DNA from: an uncultured Collinsella sp.
Lineage (GTDB): Bacteria; Actinomycetota; Coriobacteriia; Coriobacteriales; Coriobacteriaceae
DNA: 9,840 nt
NCBI GenBank assembly: GCA_900550205.1
Contig: URRJ01000067.1
Span: 1-9,840 of the forward strand
Direction: 5' to 3'
Below the pieces are notes generated by a model. That model saw only the letters and a list, made by a program, of their open reading frames with translations, was not told the DNA's origin and searched no databases. Below, one piece after another: positions 1-4,262 of the stretch (position 1 is the stretch's first letter; every line of letters begins with the position of its first letter). The position numbers and the translations under genes were made by a program.

Positions 1-952
1 CATCGGCTGCCTTGTTGGACTTACCGTTGTATATCTGTTCATGTTCAGCCAGCGCATCCGCGAACATATGGCAACTAATAAGCTCTTGAGCCTTCTTGGC
101 AATTATAGCTTCCTGTAGGCAGTCCTTATCCTCTTCGTGGTTGGTGGCCTTACCGGCGACTTCGATTACCAGTTCTCGGGCAAAATTATCGTTATCCCCA
201 ACTTCGCCACGGTGTTCGCCACGGTGTCGCCGTTCTGCATAGGCTTTGCACCCGACCCAGCCACCTGGGTCACAGTAATCCCCTATGCAATTACTGCATA
301 GATCATTGCTTACGGCGACTTCATCACCGTCCAGGAGCTTGGCTTCGCCGCCGTTCGCGAAGATGAGCACATCGAATTCGACGCTAACCGCACTAACGTC
401 ATCTGCGGCATACGTAACGTTATTCTTTCGCTGTGCGCTCCCTACCCTGCACTCGCTGGCCCGCTGAGCCCTCCGTACTGCATCGCAACGTATGCTCGTT
501 ATCACCAGGGCGAACGCGAGGCAATGGACTCAATCTACGATGGCTCCGCCACCAACCTGATCTTCACAGTTCTTGACCTGTTCATCTACCCGCTGTATGA
601 AGCTTCGCTTGCAGCATCAGGTGCACTTCTCGTAGTTATCATGGTTATCCAGGGCTTCGTATGCGCCCAAATCGCCTGCAACATGCTGCGAGACGATATG
701 GACAAGGGCCTTGCTGGCATGGGTGCTGGCCTGGTTGTTGCCCGTGGCGCCGCAGTTGCCTTGCCTGCTTCAATCATCCTGTACCTGCTCTTGTGCAACA
801 ACAAGAAAATCAAAGAAGACTACCGCCTGAATAAGGAAATTCAACGTCAAGAAGACGAGGAAACCGAACGCCAGCTGGCAATTCTCGAAGCAAGGATGCG
901 CAGTGGCAAAGCCGAAGATGGCATGCCTGTCGAACCCACGAAAAAGGAATGA
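1..952 (+). pseudogene. polytopic membrane transporter-like gene, 3' part, interrupted by two amber codons
   Basis: The frame starting at base 2 runs to the TGA at 950-952 and is coding-like throughout, but it contains two TAG codons, at 116-118 and 299-301. There is no TAA, TGA or frameshift before the end. The gene starts upstream of the window. The translation has several hydrophobic stretches (about 119-155, 179-240, 259-325, 416-460, 560-680 and 715-800). A charged, Glu/Lys/Arg-rich tail of about 50 residues follows, probably a cytoplasmic helix. The segment GDFITVQ after the second stop and the NRTNVICGIRN block recall NCS2/SulP-like permeases and uncharacterised membrane families such as DUF3360, but this is a weak resemblance and the substrate is unknown. 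Codon use is less GC-biased than in the neighbouring genes. The open frame from ATG 524 (142 aa) is only the C-terminal fragment. The likeliest reading is a recently inactivated gene. Amber readthrough or sequence error are alternatives. Confidence 0.7.
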
Positions 953-1084
953 GGTAACCGCCGAAACCTATACACAAGGCATTGGAAATTACCCTTCGCA
1001 GGAATCCTGCATCGCAGCTAGCTGGACATGCAGATTAAACCGATAGCAACATTTCAGCCAAGGACTGGCTTTGGAATTCTGAAT

Positions 1085-1120
1085 TGCCTCCCATTTCTCG
1101 TGTCCAAGAAATGGGAGGCA
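1085..1120. terminator. 14-bp perfect hairpin between convergent genes
   Basis: Arms 1085-1098 (TGCCTCCCATTTCT) and 1107-1120 are exact reverse complements with an 8-nt loop. The hairpin lies between the end of the plus-strand pseudogene and the end of the minus-strand aminotransferase, where a shared bidirectional terminator is expected. Neither side carries a U-tract, so intrinsic termination is inferred from position and stem only. The rest of 953-1196 shows only a short DNA palindrome at 998-1010 (GCAGGA-A-TCCTGC) and no gene. Confidence 0.4.
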
Positions 1121-1196
1121 GTTCACTTGGGGAAACAGGTCCGTTTTCGATTATCGTCGGCCAATTTGAATACGGCCTTCGGAGGGAGTCGTGATC

Positions 1197-2321
1197 CTAG
1201 CGATCGAACTCCGCCAGGGCCTCGCCCAAAAGCCTTAAGCCCTCGCGAAGAACGTCCTCGCTCGCGCAGTAACCCAGGCGCGCGCCGCAGGGAAGTTCAA
1301 AGCGGCTACCGGGAACCAACAGCACTCCCCTCTCGGCCAGCAGGCGCTTGCAGAACTCCTCGTCATGATCGGGAATGTCCAGCTGGATAAACGAGGTAGA
1401 CACACCCTGTGGGGCCGTCCAGGAGACACGATGCTGCGTGTCGATCCAAGCCTGTGCGATATCGCGGTTGCCAAACACGATCTTGCGGTTGCGCTCGAGG
1501 ATCTTGTCTTTGTGCTCGAGCACATAGGTCGCTAGGGCGTCGTTGAACACGCCGCCGCAAATCATAGTGTAGTCGCGGTAGGTGCGAATGCGGTTAGATA
1601 CCTCTTCGTCTGCCACAACCCAGCCCACGCGGGCCGCAGGCGTCGAATAGGTCTTGGACACCGAGTTGGTGACGATGGCTTTCTCGTACACATCGGCCAT
1701 CGACATAAAGTCCTCGGTGTTCTCAAGCGGCAGGTACACCTCGTCGCACAGCACATAGGCGCCAACCGAGCGGGCGATCTCGGCAATCTGGCCGAGCGTG
1801 TCGGCATCGAGCACCGTTCCGATGGGGTTCGATGCGTTGTTGATGCAGATGAGCTTGGTATTGGGACGCACCAGGCACTTGAGCTCCTCGATATCGGGCC
1901 TCCAGCCAAGCTCCTCGCGAAGCTCCCAGTACTCGACCTCGGCACCCAGCGTACGCGGAATCTCGTAGAGCGGCGCGTAGGTGGGCCACTCGGCGATGAC
2001 ATGGTCGCCAGGCTCGACCACGGCCATGATGGCGTTAAGGTTGGCGCCCGTGCAGCCGTTGGTCTGCAGAATGTGGTCGGGATTGACCTCGCGACGATAC
2101 AGCTTGGCGACCTCCGCCTTAAAGTCGGGCGAGCCCTCGATCCAGCCGTAGTTCATCTTCTCGCGGTCCAGGCGCTCGTAGAACGTGGCACCATCTTGAT
2201 CGTCGAGCGTACGCAGCTCGCCCATGGTAAGCGAGGAGATCGTCGACTGGGCGATATCCCACGTAGCACTCTTCTCCCAAACGTTAAGCCATTCCTCAAC
2301 ACCGATTGTCTTGATATCCAT
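1197..2321 (-). CDS. PLP-dependent aminotransferase, class I/II (fold type I)
   Basis: This 374-aa cytosolic enzyme should transfer an amino group through pyridoxal phosphate. Fold-type I landmarks are in order: YGWIEGSP (residues 58-65), NNASNPIG with the PLP-contacting Asn165, CDEVY with Asp193 for the pyridine nitrogen, SVSKTYS with the Schiff-base Lys223, and ARLGYC with Arg348 for the substrate carboxylate. I chose ATG 2321 because AAGGAG lies 7 nt upstream on the minus strand. The frame stays open to 2420, but that extension runs through a GC hairpin and does not look like protein. The gene follows arcA on the same strand, and I see no convincing promoter between the hairpin and the start, so co-transcription is likely. 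The overall look, including the GELR segment near residue 34, recalls capreomycidine-synthase-like aminotransferases that act on arginine derivatives. That, and the neighbour, hint at a guanidino or ornithine-type substrate, but this is speculation. Confidence 0.9.
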   Translation of the reverse strand: MDIKTIGVEEWLNVWEKSATWDIAQSTISSLTMGELRTLDDQDGATFYERLDREKMNYGWIEGSPDFKAEVAKLYRREVNPDHILQTNGCTGANLNAIMAVVEPGDHVIAEWPTYAPLYEIPRTLGAEVEYWELREELGWRPDIEELKCLVRPNTKLICINNASNPIGTVLDADTLGQIAEIARSVGAYVLCDEVYLPLENTEDFMSMADVYEKAIVTNSVSKTYSTPAARVGWVVADEEVSNRIRTYRDYTMICGGVFNDALATYVLEHKDKILERNRKIVFGNRDIAQAWIDTQHRVSWTAPQGVSTSFIQLDIPDHDEEFCKRLLAERGVLLVPGSRFELPCGARLGYCASEDVLREGLRLLGEALAEFDR

Positions 2322-2335
2322 GGCCAAGCTCCTTA
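2322..2335 (-). promoter_or_regulatory. Shine-Dalgarno deciding the aminotransferase start
   Basis: Read on the minus strand, TAAGGAG is followed by CTTGGCC and then ATG at 2321. This is near-consensus with ideal spacing, and it supports the 374-aa product over the longer open frame that begins at 2420. Confidence 0.75.
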
Positions 2336-2378
2336 CAAAAGCAGTCGTCCAATCGTGTTGACGTTCCTCATGCAAGAA

Positions 2379-2409
2379 TGGGGCGGTGCGAATGATCCGC
2401 ACCGCCCCA
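2379..2409 (-). terminator. GC-rich hairpin between arcA and the aminotransferase gene
   Basis: Arms 2379-2390 and 2398-2409 (TGGGGCGGTGCG and its exact complement) form a 12-bp stem with a 7-nt loop, 63 nt past the arcA stop. On the minus strand the sequence after it is only weakly U-rich (TTCTTGC). It may act as a partial terminator or 3'-end stabiliser that lowers aminotransferase expression relative to arcA. A smaller 6-bp hairpin (2446-2451 with 2458-2463) sits just after the arcA stop. Confidence 0.55.
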
Positions 2410-2471
2410 ATGGGAGACATCTAATGGCAGTTAGACGTTTGTTTTAAGACCTGTACGGGTCTTTGAAAACC

Positions 2472-3713
2472 TTAGAGGTCCTCGCGCCAGAAGGGCATGC
2501 TCATGCAGCGCGGGCCGCCGCGGCCGCGGGAGAGCTCGGCGGAGGGCACGACGAGAAGGTCCAGGCCCTCCTTGTACAGCACGTCGTTGGTGACGGTGTT
2601 GCGGGCGTAGACGCAGATCTTGCCGGGCTCGACGCACAGGGTGTTGGAGCCGTCGTTCCACTGCTCGCGGGAGGCCGCGATCGGGTCGCCGCCGCCGCAG
2701 GGGATCAGCTTGACCTGGTCGACGCCGGTGGCGTCCTCCAGGACGTGCTCGAGGGTGTCCTCGATCAGGCGGATGTTCACGTCGCCCGGGTTCTTGCCGG
2801 CGGTCAGCTCGTAGACGCGCAGGGTGCCCATGATGGCGGGGTGGATCGTGAACTTATCGACGTCGATCTGGGTGAAGACCGTGTCGAGGTGCATGAAGGC
2901 GCGCGAGACCGGGATGTCGAAGGCCAGGATGCGCTCGACCTTGGAGTCGGAGTTCCAGAAGATGTTCTGGGCCATGATGTCGATCGCGGCGGCCTGGGTG
3001 CGCTGGGAGATGCCGACGGCGAGGGTCTTCTCGTTGATGTTCAGCACGTCGCCGCCCTCGGTGTGGAACTGGCAGTCGCGGCGGAAGTACAGCGAGACGT
3101 CCTTGTAGTCGGGGTGGTACTTGAAGATGTACTTGCCGTACAGGGTCTCGCGGTTGCGGGTGACCGAGTACATGCGGTTGAGGTTGACGCCCTCGCCGAC
3201 GACCGCGAACGGGTCGCGGGTGAAGTAGAGGTTGGGCATCGGGTCGATGATCAGGTCGGACTCGGACTCGGAGTTGACCAGGGAGTCGAGGGTCGTGGAC
3301 GCCGTGAGGGGCATGTCGATCTCGGCCTTGGTCATGCCGGCCATGGTCTTCTTGACGAACTCGAGGTTGTCCTCGATGGAGTCCAGCTTCTCGCGGACGA
3401 TCTGCGGCATGTGCTGGCCGCGGATGCCGGCCTCGGCGATGTACTGGTCGGTGAACTCGGCGCGGGCGCCGGGGACCTGGTCGAACACCTCGGCGACGAG
3501 GTTCTCCAGATAGAGGACCTCCACGCCCTGGTCCCTCAGGATCTGGGCGAAGGTGTCGTGCTCCTGCTGCGCGACCTCCAGGAACGGGACGTCGTCGAAC
3601 AGGAGCCGCTCGAGCTCGTCGGGCGGCAGGTTGAGGAGCTCGTCGCCGGGACGGTGCAGGCAGACCTTCCTGAGCTTGCCGATCTCGGAAGGCACGTGCA
3701 GACCTTTCGTCAT
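2472..3713 (-). CDS. arcA: arginine deiminase
   Basis: Hydrolyses L-arginine to L-citrulline and ammonia, the first step of the arginine deiminase route to ATP and acid resistance. It is a cytosolic enzyme of the guanidino-group modifying superfamily. The 413-aa length is normal. The N-terminal SEIGKL-KV-LHRPG block (residues 9-23) and LERLLFDD (34-41) are characteristic. All active-site positions are present: Asp167 in FTRDP, Glu219 in HTEGGD, His275 and Asp277 in HLDTVF, and the nucleophile Cys403 in PRCMSMP. ATG 3713 has AGGAGG immediately upstream and AAAGG a little further away. Lys is almost always AAG, Phe TTC, and Gly/Ala/Val end in C or G. This is stronger codon bias than in ppk1 or the pseudogene and suggests very high expression. 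arcB, arcC and arcD are not adjacent: an aminotransferase lies downstream and divergent ppk1 upstream. Confidence 0.98.
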   Translation of the reverse strand: MTKGLHVPSEIGKLRKVCLHRPGDELLNLPPDELERLLFDDVPFLEVAQQEHDTFAQILRDQGVEVLYLENLVAEVFDQVPGARAEFTDQYIAEAGIRGQHMPQIVREKLDSIEDNLEFVKKTMAGMTKAEIDMPLTASTTLDSLVNSESESDLIIDPMPNLYFTRDPFAVVGEGVNLNRMYSVTRNRETLYGKYIFKYHPDYKDVSLYFRRDCQFHTEGGDVLNINEKTLAVGISQRTQAAAIDIMAQNIFWNSDSKVERILAFDIPVSRAFMHLDTVFTQIDVDKFTIHPAIMGTLRVYELTAGKNPGDVNIRLIEDTLEHVLEDATGVDQVKLIPCGGGDPIAASREQWNDGSNTLCVEPGKICVYARNTVTNDVLYKEGLDLLVVPSAELSRGRGGPRCMSMPFWREDL

Positions 3714-3755
3714 GGCCTCCTACCTTTCTTTCGGGCCTTACTGGCCGAATGTATC

Positions 3756-3778
3756 AGCGCCCCTCCATACGGGACGCT
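3756..3778 (-). repeat. leader hairpin of arcA, related to the hairpin after ppk1
   Basis: AGCGCCCC (3756-3763) and GGGACGCT (3771-3778) pair across a 7-nt loop. Read as arcA mRNA, all eight pairs form, one of them G-U; on the plus strand that pair is a C-A mismatch. The element lies 43 nt upstream of the arcA start and downstream of the proposed promoter. The 12 bases 3767-3778 and the 8 bases 3756-3763 are identical to the arms of the hairpin at 6788-6827. A regulatory or mRNA-stabilising role is inferred only. Confidence 0.45.
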
Positions 3779-3779
3779 G

Positions 3780-3848
3780 TTTGCTGACAGCTCTAGTTAT
3801 ATCCAAATTCCATCCGCAATGCCACCTCGCCCCCGAACGGTCAGCAAA
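3780..3848. repeat. 9-bp inverted repeat flanking the arcA promoter
   Basis: TTTGCTGAC (3780-3788) and GTCAGCAAA (3840-3848) are exact reverse complements 51 nt apart, with centres 60 bp apart. They bracket the candidate arcA -10 and -35 elements: one copy lies at the predicted transcription start, the other upstream of the -35. This arrangement would suit two half-sites or two operators for a regulator. No known regulator motif was recognised. Confidence 0.35.
3796..3825 (-). promoter_or_regulatory. candidate arcA promoter
   Basis: On the minus strand, GTGGCA (3825-3820) and TATAAC (3801-3796) are separated by 18 nt. TATAAC matches 5 of 6 positions of the -10 consensus and GTGGCA 4 of 6 of the -35. 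The start of transcription would be near 3789, giving a leader of about 75 nt that includes the 3756-3778 hairpin. The same -35 hexamer precedes the proposed DJ-1 promoter. Found by eye. Confidence 0.4.
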
Positions 3849-3909
3849 GTACGATGAACGGTATATCGCATATGATTTCCCATGATGCACTTCAGTTTCG
3901 TAAAGCAGA

Positions 3910-3943
3910 TTTTCCTAGGTAAACGTTATTTTTCTAGGAAATC
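3910..3943. promoter_or_regulatory. paired CTAG-centred palindromes
   Basis: Two similar dyads lie side by side: TTT-T-CCTAGG-T-AAA (3910-3923) and TTT-T-CTAG-G-AAA (3930-3941), with centres 19 bp apart. TTTCCTAG (3911-3918) is also the exact reverse complement of 3934-3941. CTAG is generally rare in bacterial DNA, so the pair stands out in this non-coding gap. Possible operator; the regulator is unknown. Confidence 0.3.
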
Positions 3944-3987
3944 AAGATTGAACACTCCAAGTTATCCATGATTCAAATTTGCATAGC

Positions 3988-4000
3988 GAAAACGGTTTTC
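3988..4000. promoter_or_regulatory. perfect 13-bp palindrome GAAAACGGTTTTC, LacI-type operator candidate
   Basis: GAAAAC-G-GTTTTC is symmetric around a single central base and contains the AAANCGNTTT core typical of LacI-family operators, including cre-like sites. Just downstream, TATAAA at 4005-4010 could be a -10 hexamer for a distal ppk1 promoter, but I see no -35 at good spacing. The remainder of 4011-4200 is AT-rich and contains only a weak 5-bp hairpin (4079-4083 with 4091-4095); I see no gene in it. Confidence 0.3.
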
Positions 4001-4205
4001 TGCATATAAATGACGCTTGCTCTCGATTCGACCTACATTCGATTATATTCAGCTTGTTATCATTCTTATTCATATATTCTCACCAGTTGAGTGAGGATAT
4101 AGATCGCTTGCTCAATGCACCGGACGTCAGTTCTTCGGATCGTCAGCGTAATAAGTAGGTAAAGATACCGTTCGCGCGATACGTCCGCGCCATAGGTCGA
4201 CTAAA

Positions 4206-4233
4206 TTGAGACAATAGGAAATAGTGTTAGGCT
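4206..4233 (+). promoter_or_regulatory. ppk1: candidate ppk1 promoter
   Basis: TTGAGA (4206-4211), a 16-nt spacer, then TAGGCT (4228-4233), which has an upstream TGT that fits an extended -10 (TGN). TAGGCT fits the loose TANNNT -10 pattern of actinobacteria. Transcription would start near 4240, leaving a leader of about 20 nt. Confidence 0.4.
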
Positions 4234-4236
4234 ACC

Positions 4237-4251
4237 GTCCCCTGTAGGGAC
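4237..4251 (+). promoter_or_regulatory. small hairpin covering the possible ppk1 ribosome binding site
   Basis: GTCCC (4237-4241) and GGGAC (4247-4251) pair around CTGTA. The right arm overlaps AGGGA (4246-4250), the only purine-rich Shine-Dalgarno candidate upstream of ATG 4263, spaced 12 nt. If the hairpin forms in the mRNA it would partly hide that site. A second in-frame ATG at 4269 sits 9 nt after GGA. Confidence 0.3.
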
Positions 4252-4262
4252 TGAACGGACAG

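Noticed and set aside
524..952. The 142-aa open frame as a separate small membrane protein gene
   Set aside because: The coding-like sequence continues upstream in the same frame past both TAG codons and there is no clear ribosome binding site at 524, so it is the C-terminal part of a larger broken gene.
1028..1390. 120-aa open frame on the plus strand
   Set aside because: It overlaps the aminotransferase 3' end in antisense, crosses the 1085-1120 hairpin and has no domain-like sequence.
2322..2420. N-terminal extension of the aminotransferase to 2420
   Set aside because: It runs through the 2379-2409 hairpin and lacks a ribosome binding site, whereas ATG 2321 has AAGGAG at 7 nt and begins the homologous region.
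2463..3857. 464-aa open frame on the plus strand opposite arcA
   Set aside because: It consists of Val/Leu/Asp/Gly/Ala repeats produced by the complementary codons of a highly biased arcA, with no recognisable domain.
3968..3986. ArgR (ARG box) operator near ATTCAAATTTGCAT
   Set aside because: The 14-mer is palindromic with one mismatch pair, but the half-sites are in the wrong order and spacing for the TGAAT-ATTCA type ARG box.
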